Made by a program: the position numbers and the translations under genes. From Buxus sempervirens (taxonomy: Eukaryota; Streptophyta; Magnoliopsida; Buxales; Buxaceae): 64,000 bases of DNA. How positions within the stretch are numbered: the stretch's first letter is position 1; each line of letters opens with the position of its first letter. Where the stretch lies: positions 44,137,949 through 44,201,948 of the forward strand of contig OX387182.1 of assembly GCA_947561395.2 (NCBI GenBank), in the 5' to 3' direction. Of the stretch, positions 23,419 to 35,244 are shown piece by piece. A model generated the notes under the pieces. It was given only the letters and a program-made list of their open reading frames with translations, searched no databases and had not been told where the DNA came from.

Positions 23419-24549
23419 TCAAGGAAAGTACCTCTTTACTACATCAAAGTTAATTGGCTCAGGAAAATCTTTCCCATCCATTTCTGTTAAGATGAGAGCA
23501 CCCCCTGATAGGACCTTCTTGACAACATAAGGCCCTTCCCAATTTGGCTTGAACTTACCACGAGGGTCTTCCAAAAAGGGTAGGATTTTCTTTAATACTA
23601 AATTTCCTTCTTGGAAAGTTCTGGGCTTTACCTTTTTATTGTAAGCCCGGACCATTCTCTTCTTATACAATTGGCCATGACAAAACGCTTTCAACCGCTT
23701 TTCCTCTATTAAACTGAGTTGATCATGTCTTGACTGTATCCATTCAGCTTCTTCTAATTCAGCTTCCATTAGCACTCTTAATGAAGGGATTTCTACTTCC
23801 ACTGGTAAAACTGCTTCCATCCCATAGACCAAGGAGTACGGGGTTGCCCCAGTTGATGTCCGAATCAAGGTTCTATAGGCGTGTAGAGCAAGTGGCAGCA
23901 TTTCATGCCAATCTTTGAAACTTACTACCATCTTCTGAATGATCTTCTTTATATTTTTATTCGCTGCTTCCACTGCCCCATTCATCTTTGATCTGTAAGG
24001 AGCTGACTTGTGATGGGTAATCTGAAACTGCTCACACATCTTCTTCATATCTTTGTTCTTAATATTCGAAGCATTGTCTGATACTATGGCACTTGGCAAA
24101 CCATAGCGACAAATGATGTTGTGTTTCAAAAACTTAAGAACGTGGTTACTCGTGATGTTTGCATATGAAGCTACTTCTACCCACTTAATGAAATAGTCGA
24201 TTGCTACAAGGATGAACCTGTGTCCATTTGAAGCCTTTGGAGAGATCATTCCAATGACGTCTATGCCCCACATGGAGAAGGGCCATGGAGATGTCATGTT
24301 GTGCAACTCGCTTGGGGGTGCATTCTTGTTATCAGCATATACTTGGCAAAGATGACACCTTTTGACATGTGCATAGCAATCGTGCTCCATTGTCGACCAG
24401 TAGTATCCCAATCGCAGAATCTTCTTGGTAAGCATGTGCCCGTTCATATGGGGTCTACAAACTCCTCCATGTACAGTTTCAACTAACCTTTCTGACTCAG
24501 TCTTGGCAATACATCTGAGTAGGATATCGTTGTGTGATCTCTTATACAA
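23419..24549 (-). pseudogene. E1 integrase
   Basis: This 376-residue open frame holds an N-terminal zinc-binding HHCC region (HGGVCRPHMNGH, then HVKRCHLCQ). The catalytic core has the three acidic residues in GIDVIG, VSDNASN and AVEAANK (D, D, E). A C-terminal region (GNLVLKK, KFKPNWEGPYVVKK) is the GPY/F-like module of gypsy integrases. There is no chromodomain, as expected for a non-chromovirus Tat element. A TAG at 24571-24573 separates it from the upstream second RNase H in the same frame. It would insert element cDNA into the genome. Confidence 0.9.
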
Positions 24550-24570
24550 CTGTCCACCACTTAGTAAGAA

Positions 24571-25143
24571 CTAACTTGCCAACCTCTGTATTGTTCTTTT
24601 CACTATAAAAGTGACATTTTCTGGCAAACTCCGATCACTTAGGAAATTCTTAATGTCTTGAAACCATGGTACTTCTTCTTCTGGTGCTCCCTCTAGAACA
24701 AGGCAATATGCAGGCTCATCTCTGACTTCAATTTCCAGTGGTTTAATATCAACACCTTCTGGCATACTGACCATTGAAGCTAATGTTGCTAGAGCATCTG
24801 AGAATTGGTTCTTGGCCCTTGGCATATAATTGAAGGAAATTCGAGTAAATTTAGTGCTTATTTCGTCCAAATACTGGTGATAGGGGATCAATTTGTGATC
24901 CTTGGTTTTCCATTCACCAGTTGTTTGGAAGATGATAAGACTTGAATCCCCATATACGTCAAGTTCCTCCACTTCATGGTCTAAGGCTGCTTGTAACCCA
25001 ATTATGCATGCTTCATACTCTGCAATATTGTTTGTGAATTGGAATTTTAACTTCACTGCGATTGGGATATGTGACCCATCCGGCTTGATCAAAATTGCCC
25101 CTATTCCATTTCCATTCATGTTGGCGGCCCCACCGAAGAACAT
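24571..25143 (-). pseudogene. E1 second RNase H (archaeal-type)
   Basis: The frame reads GGAANMNGNGIGAILI, NNIAEYEACIIGLQ, DVYGDSSLII and NQFSDALATLAS, the pattern of the second RNase H (RVT_3 type) that marks the Tat lineage. The catalytic acidic residues of EYEA, DSS and DALA are visible. The usual acidic residue at the first strand (DGAAN in relatives) reads GGAAN here. A one-base frame change at about 25197-25202 separates it from the first RNase H. Confidence 0.85.
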
Positions 25144-25192
25144 TTGCTAAGAGCTTTCACTTTCCTCTTCTTTAGTAAACAGGATTGCCTCA

Positions 25193-27064
25193 TCAGGAAA
25201 AATTAGTCTTCAAAGGTTGGTATTCTGGTAAAGGGTGTGCAGTTAAGAGATCGGCAATGGCTTGACCCTTAATGGCCTTCTGAGTGATGTATGTGAGATC
25301 AAATTCAGAGAGTAACAACTGCCACTTTGCTGTTCTGCCATTTAAAGCTGGTTTCTCAAACAGATACTTCAGAGGGTCCATTCGGAATATCAAATAGGTG
25401 GAATGACTAAGGAAATAGTGCCTCAGTCTCTGAGTTGCCCACACTAAGGCACAACAGGTTTTTTCCAATAGGGAATACTTTGCTTCATATTCCGTGAACT
25501 TTTTACTTAGATAGTAAATCGCCCTTTCCTTTCTGCCTGTGTCGTCATGCTGCCCCAAGACACACCCCATTGATGTCTCCAAAACTGACAAGTAAAGAAT
25601 CAGTGGTCTTCCTGGAGTTGGTGGCAGTAACACTGGTGGGTTCAATAAATATTCCTTTATTGTGTCAAAGGCTTCTTTGCAATCGTCATTCCAAACTGTC
25701 GGGTTATTCTTCCTCAAAAGCTTGAAAATTGGTTCACAGATAGCAGTAAGCTATACTATGAACCGGCTTATATACTGAATCCTTCCAAGAAAACCCCTAA
25801 CTTCCTTCTCCGTTCTGGGTGAAGGCATTTCAATGATTGCTTTAACCTTAGCTGGGTCAATCTCAATTCCCCTTCTACTTACAATAAATCCCAGCAATTT
25901 CCCTGATGTAACTCCAAAGACACACTTTGTTGGGTTAAGCCTTAGACTGTATTTCCTGAGGCGGTCAAACACCTTCTTCAAATTGATCAAGTGGTCTTCT
26001 TCTTCACATGATTTGGCTATCATATCATCCACATAGACCTCCATCTCCTTATGGATCATATCATGGAATAAAGTTGTCATGGCCCGCTGGTAGGTTGCCC
26101 CAGCGTTCTTAAGCCCAAATGGCATGACAGTATACTGGAAGGTACCCCAAGGTGTAATGAAGGCCGTTTTCTCTTGATCTTCTTTAGCCATCTTAATCTG
26201 ATTGTACCCAGAGAAACCGTCCATGAATGAGAATAGGCTATGTACAGCAGTATTGTCCACCAAGATATCGATGTGTGGAAGTGGAAAATCATCCTTCGGG
26301 CTCGCCTTATTCAAGTCTCTATAATCCATGCACATTCTGACCTTTCCATCTTTCTTTGGTACTGGCACTATATTTTCAAGCCATTCAAGGTACATGGAGA
26401 CCACCAAGAATCCCGCTTGGAATTGTTTAACCACTTCATCTTTGACCTTCAATGTCCACTCATGTTTCAACCTTCTCAACTTCTGCTTAACTGGCTTAAC
26501 ATCTGGCAAAATTGGTAGCCTGTGCACAACCATATTAGTGTCTAACCCTGGCATATCCCGATATGACCATGCAAATACATCTTCATAATCAGCCAAGAAC
26601 AGTATCATTTCATCACACTGTACCTCAGATAGGCATAACCCAATCTTCACTATTTTTGGGTCATCTTCGGTCCCTAGGTTTATTGATATAGTCTCCTCAA
26701 TATTATGTTGGACCCCCTTTTCATGACACTCCAATTGATATGTGATTTCTTTTGGAGGGTCGTCTTCTTCGTCCTCGGTCTCTTCCTCAACCTCCATTAG
26801 GTCAAAGTCGAGCTCGAGGTCGAAGTCATACTCAACCTGATCCAATTCTGTTTGCTTATATGGTTCATAAGTGGTTTGGACCTTTTTGAAAAATTTAATT
26901 TTTCTAGAAAAAATGTGAAAATCTTTTTGTGTTTTTTGAGAGCCTTCTAAAAAATATTTTCTTGAAGATGAAGGCTCATTAAAACCTTCAGGAAAAGGGC
27001 ATTCCACTAATGGAGTTTTTTTTTTTGGAAGCCATGTCTGTTTGCCAAACAAATGCGACTTCAA
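25193..27064 (-). pseudogene. E1 reverse transcriptase and first RNase H
   Basis: The segment 27064-25751 has an acidic lead, then RT motifs: VPVPKKDGKVRMCMDYRDLN, FSFMDGFSGYNQI, PFGLKNAGATYQ and the catalytic YVDDM. A TAG at 25751-25753 (RFIV-stop) interrupts it in frame. The segment 25717-25193 is the RT-linked RNase H (LGQHDDTGRKERAIYYLSKK, EKTCCALVWATQRLRHY). Together they would copy element RNA into DNA. The order RT, RNase H, second RNase H, integrase is typical of Tat. Confidence 0.92.
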
Positions 27065-27718
27065 AAGTAAGGGGAGTTTCCTCCCAATTGTTCAAGATAA
27101 AAGAATTCAGGGCAGGGGTAATAACACAAGCCTACTCCCCAAGTTCAGGGTCCGCATCCGAAATCACCAGTACTAGGTGAGTTGCATCACCCGCTTCTGC
27201 TGTAGGGCTTGTTCCAGATGGAACTTCTACTGCAACCCAGTCAATGAAGGGTAGCTCATCTGCTCCTTCTTCTTGATTGCCTTCAGTCATGGCAAAAAAG
27301 GCTCCAACGTCTTTAGAAAAATCCTGCTCCTGTTTTAACTGCGGTCCAGGCTCACCCAATGCTTGTGGAGGTAAAGGTGGAACATATGGTTGCATGGTTG
27401 AGGACTTGGGTTTCTGGAATGGGTTAATGTTATAATATGGAGGTTTGGACTGATCTTGAGGAGGAGACAGCTAAATCATATGAGAAAGTTTAGGAAAAGT
27501 TTCCATGATGTGAGGGAATTTCATGTCTTTCATCTCCTTCTGTCTTCTCCAATTTCTTGGCTTTGACTCCAATCCTGCTCTAGGGACCAGCTTCTTAACC
27601 TTTACTGGTTCCAGCCTTCCTTGTAGGTTAACCCCTAGACCTTTTCCCGGGTGGAAATTGTACTTTCCTAGCACTTTCTTGACCATTTTCTCAGCATAAG
27701 TTATTTTCTCTTTTTTTT
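27065..27718 (-). pseudogene. E1 linker between protease and RT
   Basis: Two short frames remain. 27686-27471 contains KYNFHPGKGLGVNLQGR, the G-patch-like linker seen in Tat polyproteins. 27395-27132 is acidic and Pro-rich. Frame changes on both sides break the polyprotein here. Confidence 0.6.
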
Positions 27719-28426
27719 CTAATACCCCCCAGGTATAAAATTAACCGTTTCAAACTGGAAAGAGTGAAATGTCATCTTGTCTGCAGTCATTTCCATGTTT
27801 ATGTAGGGTACATCAGGAGACCACATGGGAGGAATCAAACTTTCAGCTAGGACCGTAATCACCTTTTGTCCTTTAATATATTTGACTCTTAGGTGGAGGG
27901 TAGATGGTATAGCCCTAGCCGTATGAATCCACGGCCTTCCTAGGAACAGGTTGAAGGTCGCTGGTATATCCATCACTTCAAATGTGATGTCAAAAATATA
28001 CTATCCAATAGTGACCGGCAGTTCAACCTCCCCTAGGGAGTGTTTTTTAGAGCTGTCAAAGGCTCTTATGATTCTCCCATTTTGTTTAATTTTGTTTTGC
28101 TCCAAATCGAGCTTTACAAAGGTAATTAACGGGCAGACATTCAGAGCTAACCCATTATCAATCAAAACCCGGGCTATCATGCAACCCTTACTGAGCATAG
28201 CTATGTGCAAAGGATCAACATGATGGTACCCTGCTGGGCTGATCTTGGTTTCAGAAAAAGTTATGACATTGTGGGATAAAATCTGCCCAACCATCTTGCC
28301 TAGTTGGTCTGGTTCAATATTTTTAGGCACATGGGCCCCCTGAAGTACCCTCAACAGAGAGTCCCTATGTTTTATAGAATTCAACAATAATCCTAGAATT
28401 GAGATCTGGACAGGGACTTTGTTCAA
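27719..28426 (-). pseudogene. E1 aspartic protease
   Basis: The frame 28426-28001 contains RVLIDNGLALNVCP. In relatives this active-site loop reads D-N-G-S, so a Leu replaces the Ser here. After an in-frame TAG (28001-28003) the domain continues with FNLFLGRPWIHTA (27976-27719), the GRPW motif. The protease would cut the Gag-Pol polyprotein. Confidence 0.85.
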
Positions 28427-28525
28427 CTGGTCAACAACATTGAACTCACTCTTTTTGATGATTTTGATGAGGTCAGCAGCCTCACTATCAATTACTTGAG
28501 GGGCATCCTCCCCTACCTTGGCCTT

Positions 28526-30628
28526 TCATTTATTTTTCTCTTTCTCAGCTTCTTCCCTTTCTTTCTCTGTCTCCTTTTGTTTTTCTCCCACACCTGCACA
28601 TTTTCCTGACCTCATCATGAGGTTCACTTCTTTCTTGCTTTCTGCCTCAGCTGCAAGGGATGTGGTGGTGAAGCCTTCACTGTAATTCCATTGTACAGTT
28701 GATTCAGAGTAGGAAGGCTTAGGGACGTTTATCACAAGGGGAGGAAGCTTGGTCCTGGAAGTCTGAGTAAGAGGAACATCTACAACCAATGGTGGAAATT
28801 GTTTTGGTTGAGGGGTTACAGAAGTAACAGAAGCATTGAGAGGGTTATAGTTTATAACCAATGGCGGTTTGGACTGAGTTGGTAAAGACTGGGTGGATGG
28901 ATTGCAATTGATAACCAGAGGTGGTTTTGCAATATTCAATTGGGCCATGAGAGAGGATGCCTGGTCCAAAGCAGAGCTAATGTTCTCAGCAACACTATCA
29001 TTCCTTTTTTGAATCATATTTACCTTTTTATCCCTATTTCTTCTGTCAAAATACACTTTGACCATTGTCCCTATAGGAGCAATTAATTGGGATGGGTCAA
29101 AGGTTATTTTATCAGAGGAGATGACCCCTATAACATTGGATGGACCTGTCCCATGATGCTGAGGCAAAGGGTTTTGTCCTATGTTTGTTCTAGGAAGATT
29201 GGGAGCCCCTGTATTCTGGTCGAGCAAGTCCTGAATGGCGTGTTTCAAAGGCCAGCACTTGTCAGTAGGGTGCCCAGGTGCACCCATGTGGAAATTATAA
29301 GTGGTGGAGGGGTCAAAATTTCTCCCCTTAGATGCGTTCGGATTTGGCTCTCTTAAGGTGATGTACCCTGCTTGCAATAAGGTGGGTAGTAACTGAGACA
29401 GAGACATTGGAATAAGGGTGAAGACCCTATTTCTTCTTGCTGCGAAATAGGCATCCCTTTCCTCCTTGGTAAAAGCCCTCTTTTGGTTTGAGGGTGCTGC
29501 TGGAACATTAACCCTCATGGGGGCCTGAGTAGATGGAGCAGATGGAGTAGGAAAATGAGCGGGTATATTGATTTGTATGGGCTTGTTAGGGCCTGATGGT
29601 GGCTGTACTATGTTCACCTCCCCCTCTTTCTTGTTCCCATTCTTTTTCAACCCACTTCCTTTCTTCAGATTGGGGTCCTGTTGACTAACCATAGCAGAAT
29701 GGTCAATTATTTTACCCGAACTGATCCCGTCCTCGATTCGGTCGGCCACTTGTACCAAAGCCGCAAAATTAGTGGTGGTCTGACCCACCAGGTGGCTGTA
29801 GAATGGTTGACCCAGTGTACTGATGAAAGTGGAGATCATCTCTTGCTCTAGCATAGGTGGCCTGACCTGAGAGGCAGTCTCCCTCCATCTCTTAGCATAC
29901 TACCTTACGGATTCATCCCTTCCCTTACTCATTCTCATGACGTCGTACCTATCTAGCACGATCTCTGAATTGAACCTGTATTGAGCTAGGAAGGCATCTG
30001 CTAGGTCCTTCCATCTTCGGATCTTTCCATGGTCTAAGGTAGCAAACCACCTCAAAGCAGTTCCAGTCAAGCTCCTTTGGAAGAGCTGAATCAGAACACC
30101 CTCATCCTGACCAAATTGGCATAAGGCACCGCAGTATAACTTCAGATGGCTCATGGGGCAGCCAGTGCTATCATATTTGTCCAGGTCTGGGCACTTAAAC
30201 TTGACTGGCAGGTTAACATTAGGGTATAGGCACAAGTCTTCAAAGTTAGTGCCCCCAAAATTGTTCACCCCTTTTACCTCTCTCAGTTCATCTTGGATCA
30301 TTTCCAGTCTGTGCATGAACTTCCTTTCAACCTCCTCCTTCATTCTCTCTTCTTCTTTTTCCTTCTCAGACTCAACTATCTCATCCCTGATCAGTATAGG
30401 TTCAGGGGTGGGTTCATAAATGGGTTCAGGAATAGGTTGAACCGGAGGTGGAATGTTGGTTTGGGGTGGAGGTGCTTGGTTGGAAGTGGACGCTTGGTTC
30501 TCGGCTTGTACTTGTTGAGCCTGAACCGCCAGTAAGTTCTCCAGCATTCGGGCTAGTCCTGCCACTTGTTGCTGTAGCAGGGCAACGTCTGGGTTAGGAG
30601 CATCAGCTTCATTCTCAATGCGATTCAT
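28526..30628 (-). pseudogene. E1 gag
   Basis: The start at 30628 gives MNRIENEADAPNPDV, followed by Gln/Pro-rich and acidic stretches. The retrotransposon gag domain is at about 30140-29780 (LIQLFQRSLTGTALRWF, DLADAFLAQYR), followed by EQEMISTFISTLGQPF. A TAG at 29900-29902 and a TGA at 28526-28528 interrupt the frame. Near 29240 the zinc-knuckle remnant reads YNFHMGAPGHPTDKCW, with the first Cys absent. The product would form the capsid and bind RNA. Confidence 0.88.
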
Positions 30629-30869
30629 GGTTCGAGCTCTTGATCTGGTTACAGGAGCTATGGTTGCAAGTGTATTAGTATCTGGATAAAATATTGAAAA
30701 ATATCATTACCCATTTAATCTCATTCACATACCTATGAAGGCCTATATGCAGGTTAGGTGAACAAGAGTTTGGATTTTTTTTTTCTTTATTTGCTTCTCT
30801 TTTTTTTTTTTTTTTTGAATTGTTGGAATATTCTAGGGCTTCCAACAGGTCCCACAAAAAGAGAAAAGG
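30629..30869. other. E1 leader next to gag
   Basis: Short non-coding leader with T-rich runs at 30777-30817. No feature recognised. Confidence 0.5.
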
Positions 30870-31405
30870 ATCTGAAATTCAAAGGCTTTCAGGGGCATAG
30901 GGGTATTTTTGAAAAAGGTCTGAAATTCAAAGGCTTTCAGAGGCCCAAGGATATTTTTGAAAAAAAGGTCTGAAATTCAAAGGCTTACAAAGGCCCAAGG
31001 ATTTTCTGAAATTCAAAGGCTTTCAAAGGCCCAAAGGAAAAGGTTTGAAATTCAAAGGCTTTCAGAGGCTCAAAGGATTTGAAATTCAAAGGCTTTCAGA
31101 GGCCCAAGGATTTTTGAGAAAGGTCTAAAATTCAAAGGCTTACAGAGGCCCAGGGATATTTTTGAAAAAAGGTCTGAAATTCAAAGGCTTTTAGAGGCCC
31201 AGGGGTATTTTTGAAAAAGGTCTGAAATTCAAAGTCTTTCAGAGGCCCAAGGATTTTCTGAAATTCAAAAGCCTTCAGAGGCCCAAAGGTAAAGTCTAAA
31301 ATTCAAAGGCTTTCAGAGGCCCAAGGATTTTCTAAAATTTGAAGGCTTTCAGAGGCCTAAAGGAAAATGTCTGAAATTCAAAGGCTTTCAGATGCCCAGG
31401 GATTT
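30870..31405 (-). repeat. Tandem repeat array upstream of E1 gag
   Basis: About a dozen imperfect units of roughly 35-47 bp share TCTGAAATTCAAAGGCTTTC and AGAGGCCCAAGG (plus strand). Units differ in length by inserted TATTTTTGAAAAA. It occupies the leader between the 5' LTR and gag. Confidence 0.9.
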
Positions 31406-31539
31406 TTTTTTTCACATTTTTATTAAAATTTTTTTTTGAAACATTTTATTCAAACTCATTTCCCTTTATCTTCATTTAAAGGTTAAAGGAACAGGATTTA
31501 GTGGGAAAAAACTGTTTTAAATTGAATTTTTTGCAAAAA

Positions 31540-31680
31540 CCGCATATATAGTACGGTTTGGCCTTGCCCGCACTTAAATTGCGAACGAGCCATGACCGTA
31601 TAGCCAACATAGGCGAGCCCAGCCCGTATAACCAATACGGGCGAGCCCAGCCTGTATAATAAATGCGGTTTACAGAGCCT
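31540..31680. repeat. TACGGGC/GCCCGTA motif cluster in the E1 leader
   Basis: Copies include TTGCCCGCAC, GACCGTATAG, CAGCCCGTATAACCAATACG and GGGCGAGCCCAGCC. These are the same family of short motifs as in the E1 LTR and before the DUF7745 gene. Their role here is unclear. Confidence 0.5.
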
Positions 31681-32898
31681 TTTTCATTTTTTCCAATTTT
31701 TACATGATTTGATCACTTTGATTGTTCATCCAAACATACGGTTCACCCTTGCAAGGCTTCTAAACTGTCTCACAGTGGACTTTGACCTATTTGCAAAAAT
31801 ACATACTTAGGAGGGCACGTGCTCCCTCCAAATTAGCCACCATACTCAAGAATTTGGTACCCTCTGGTTGCCTCTTGTATGAACATTGGATAGGATTAAT
31901 TCTAAACAGAGTTAAAAACTCTTCCTATGGGCTACACCAATTTTAGGATACAAGCCTATTTGGGACCAGTTTTATCCCAAACAGATGGACGCCATGACAC
32001 TCCTATAACATGAAAATAATGCAAAATTTAAGGCTACCTTGTTACCTTGTTTACCTTCAATATGGCATCCGCATTATACCTTGGCTTGCGAACCATGCAA
32101 ACGGCCTTCCCTCAATTACAAACCCATATCCTCACATAATTATATACTTTAGCCAAAAACGTGTATCTCCACCTTCAAGCGTAGGGGTTTTGGGTTTTGG
32201 CTTAATGGCAAATTAGAACTCAAGCCTAGTGATGACCAGGATCGAATCACAGATCCACTTTATCATCACATCATTAGCCCAAAGTTCTAAGGTGAATTTT
32301 TTCACTTTCGCTTTCCGAAGTATAGACCTCGTTGCGCCAAGCTACACACATTCGGGTTCAACTTCCTATAGGTTATGGGTAGGCTGTCTAAAAAATAAAA
32401 TGTGCACAGTGCATTTGAAAAATTGGTACATTCACTCTTTTTGTAGCCATGCATATACAAACCAAGGCATAATAGGAAAGCACATTCAAAGTAAACAAAT
32501 ACAAGAAAACAAAGTAACCCTATAGCACCTAAAACATGCTCACAAGAATCACCCAAACATGTAGAAATATGATCATGTTGTACAACCAAAATACATCATA
32601 GAGAACATGCTGGAAATTAAAACATGCTATTATAAAAATACAGCAAGAAACAAGCATGGTTTAGCAAAACGAACCCCCCTACGCATGTTTCTAGAAACAA
32701 TTCTATACGTCAGAATTAAGCATGTTTCTACCCCCATGATTTCTTAAGCAATAATTCAGATTTAAAACATACCAAACAAGCTTAAGAACACCAAATAGCA
32801 AGCAAAACATTAAAACAAGTCAAACATGCACAAAATAGCAAGCATAACAAAAACATCAAAAACATGAACAAATACACCAAAATGCTGAAATCCACAAG
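31681..32898. other. E1 leader downstream of the primer site
   Basis: About 1.2 kb without a convincing gene. AT-rich, with many short AAACATG-type runs at 32520-32890. Short frames at 32010-32590 have no recognisable content. Confidence 0.5.
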
Positions 32899-32916
32899 TC
32901 CCCAGCAGAGTCGCCA
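32899..32916 (-). promoter_or_regulatory. Primer binding site of E1
   Basis: TGGCGACTCTGCTGGGGA on the minus strand, two bases after the LTR end. This resembles the Arg-tRNA-type primer sites of Tat/Ogre elements (from memory of the tRNA 3' end). Confidence 0.8.
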
Positions 32917-32918
32917 GT

Positions 32919-34721
32919 TGTGAGACATGGAAAATCAATTTAATGACTTCCTAATCATCACACGGGATTGGTTAAACAAAGAGTCGCCACCATTCTGTTT
33001 AGGTGTGAATGGACACCAAAATCTCAAATAAGCACAAAAAGGCAAATTTAGGGTAAAAATAACCCTATTAAAAAAACAACTAGAGATGGGTAAGGGGATT
33101 AGGTTATGAACAGGGGAAGGTATTAGACACCTCTATTCATCCACACAAGGTGGTTGTCAGGCATTGTTCATGTTAAAAATAAAGAAGGCTTGCTACTAAA
33201 ATCATAAAAATTAAAAAAAAAGACAAAAGTGTATGGTTTTTTCATACGAATAGCCTGATTAATTCAGAACTTTCAAATATGATCATACCATTCTAAAGGT
33301 TTCATGATTAAAATAAAATTGAGATAAAAATCAGATAAAACCAATATAAAGGGAAACCTGAAAAACTAGTTTTAGGCTAAACCATTAAAAGGTTGAAAAA
33401 CCAGATTGAAATCTCTTGATTAAAACATTGAAGAATAAAGTTATCTTGGAGTAAAAATCTGATCCTAATCTCTCAATAATGGAGATATAGAACCCCATTC
33501 AACCCATGTTGTTGAAAAAACATCAAAAGGGAGAGTTTGGACCATAGGATCCTTTCTCCAAGATCAAAAACAATTTTAAAATCATATCATGAAACCCTAT
33601 AGGTTACTTTCAAGCTTTTTGTTTTAGATCTACCATATAGATCATGGTAGATCCAGAATCCTAGCCAAATATCACAAAAATTAAGAAAAACAGTGTTGTA
33701 GGTGCAAAGGTGTGAAAAATCCAAACTATAGAAAGAAGTGGGATCTCATGCTATAAACATCATGAATTCATAGGATTAATCCAGATTCAAAATAAAACCA
33801 TTAAAACATTAACAATATAGTAAAAGCAACCACATCTCACAGAGTAGAGCACATGGGGGTCTACCCTACGGATCCACCTGTTCTCTTTTCCCCTAGCTCT
33901 CTCTTCACGTTTTACGGCTAGAGAGAAGTCTTGAGGTACTTGGAGATAGGTTTGGAGATATAAACACAATCAAAGGCCTTATTCTATAAAAAAAAGGAGA
34001 AGAATAGATTATAGGGTTCTATTTTAGGGATCCACCTGTTCCCTTTTCCCCTAGCTCTCTCTTCATGTTTTACGGCTAGAGAGGAGTCTTTAGGTACTTG
34101 GAGGCAGGTTTGGAAATACATGTATAAACTACGCCTTATTCTACAGCAATGTAAAAGATCAGATTATTTCTAGAATTGAAAACAGAAAATAAAGGGGAAA
34201 AGGGACTTACCTGGATTGAGCAAGCAGACCAGCAAGGATTCCTCTCTTCTCTTGGAGCTCCTTGGACTTCAAATTTTTGTGGCCCTTTGCTTAAGGAGCT
34301 CACTTCTATTTATAAGCAAACCCAGGGGTTTGGCTGGTCCAGAAGGATATACCATGATCCACCAGATTGGAATGAAAATAGAGATAATGCCCATCTATGG
34401 CCAACAAGGATAATACGAACGAATAAATAAATAAATTCGCTTACCTAGAGATATTTGGATGCAGATAAGGCTCAGAAATCGAGCAAGGATAAAATTCGCA
34501 CAAATCTCCTACGCCCGTAAATATATTGAGGGCAAGTGGTGTCCACATTCTTATTACGGGCACTGCTTGTCCGCATATTATATTCGGGCGCGACTAGTCT
34601 GCAATTACAATACGGGAAATGCTTAAATGATGGAATTTCATGCATTTTTTACCTGTTTCAAATCCCAATTACATGTTTTCAATTATTTTCTCATTTTGTA
34701 GTGCAATTTGGGGTGTCTACA
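32919..34721 (-). repeat. 5' LTR of E1 (1803 bp)
   Basis: On the minus strand it runs from TGTAGACACCCCAAATTGC to CATGTCTCACA. U3 holds TACGGGC/GCCCGTA motifs (34505-34620) about 190 bp upstream of TATAAATAG (34306-34317). A splice-donor-like CAATCCAG-GTAAGTCCC follows about 100 bp downstream (near 34210). A block with AGCTCTCTCTTCACG is duplicated (about 33880 and 34055). The solo LTRs at 43427-47026 belong to the same family. Confidence 0.9.
34306..34317 (-). promoter_or_regulatory. TATA box of the E1 LTR
   Basis: GCTTATAAATAG on the minus strand, with the GC-rich motif cluster upstream and a GTAAGT donor downstream. Confidence 0.65.
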
Positions 34722-35180
34722 GTGTTACCTACTGGGATATTCGTATCTCACCCTTCCTTTATCTCATTTTTCAGCTAATACGCGAGAGAGGGATCATAGT
34801 AGTGATTTCCAGGGAGAGCTAGCTGATTATTCGCCGGAAGAGTACTATTATCTGGATTTTTTCTAAGGTTGTGGATTGATATGGATTTAGTTATTTCGAT
34901 CAAATTATTATTCATATGTTGGTTTGATGTATTAGAGAGATGAGAGAGTAGTGACCCTTTTATTTTATTAGACTTTAATATTGATTTTTGATGGTTAATT
35001 ATATCTCAGTCTCTTGAGGATATTAGACTATACTTCTGCACACACATGTTCCGCACTCTGATAGTTAAGTAATGAATGGATCATTTATTTCTTTAGTCTG
35101 GTATATTCTTGATGTTTATTTGATATAGGCCAATAATATCTCGGATTTGGTTGATGAACTGAATTCGGGTTGTTATAGTA
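34722..35180 (+). repeat. Possible 3' half of a chromovirus LTR at the E1 insertion site
   Basis: TTACCTACTGGGATATTCG, the intron-like TTTTTCAGCTAATACGCGAG, and GAATTCGGGTTGTTATA near 35165 resemble the tail of Tekay-type LTRs. The 5' half would lie left of the window if E1 split this LTR. Identification rests on weak resemblance. Confidence 0.3.
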
Positions 35181-35244
35181 GCGAACCGGGTTTGGGTCGG
35201 ATGTTGGTTTTGCATTGACACTGCTATCTAATCCTTGAACGGGA

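Larger units (their letters stand above)
5350..34721 (-). mobile_element. E1: minus-strand Tat-type Ty3/gypsy element with two antisense genes
   Basis: Read on the minus strand the order is: 5' LTR (34721-32919), primer site, tandem repeats, gag, protease, RT, RNase H, second RNase H, integrase, spacer, then a DUF7745-like gene and a PMD gene in the opposite orientation. The dual RNase H and the Arg-type primer site are typical of the Tat lineage. The 3' LTR is not in the window. It should lie left of E0, which inserted at 5349/5350. Two further elements interrupt E1, at 6696-16997 and 17470 to about 20240. Coding regions carry at least six nonsense codons and several frameshifts, so this is a decayed copy. 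The flanking pentamer beyond the 5' LTR is GTGTT (34722-34726). Confidence 0.75.

Noticed and set aside
30870-31405. Regular short repeats resembling a CRISPR array
   Set aside because: Units vary in length and the intervening sequence is itself repeated. The setting is the leader of a plant retrotransposon.
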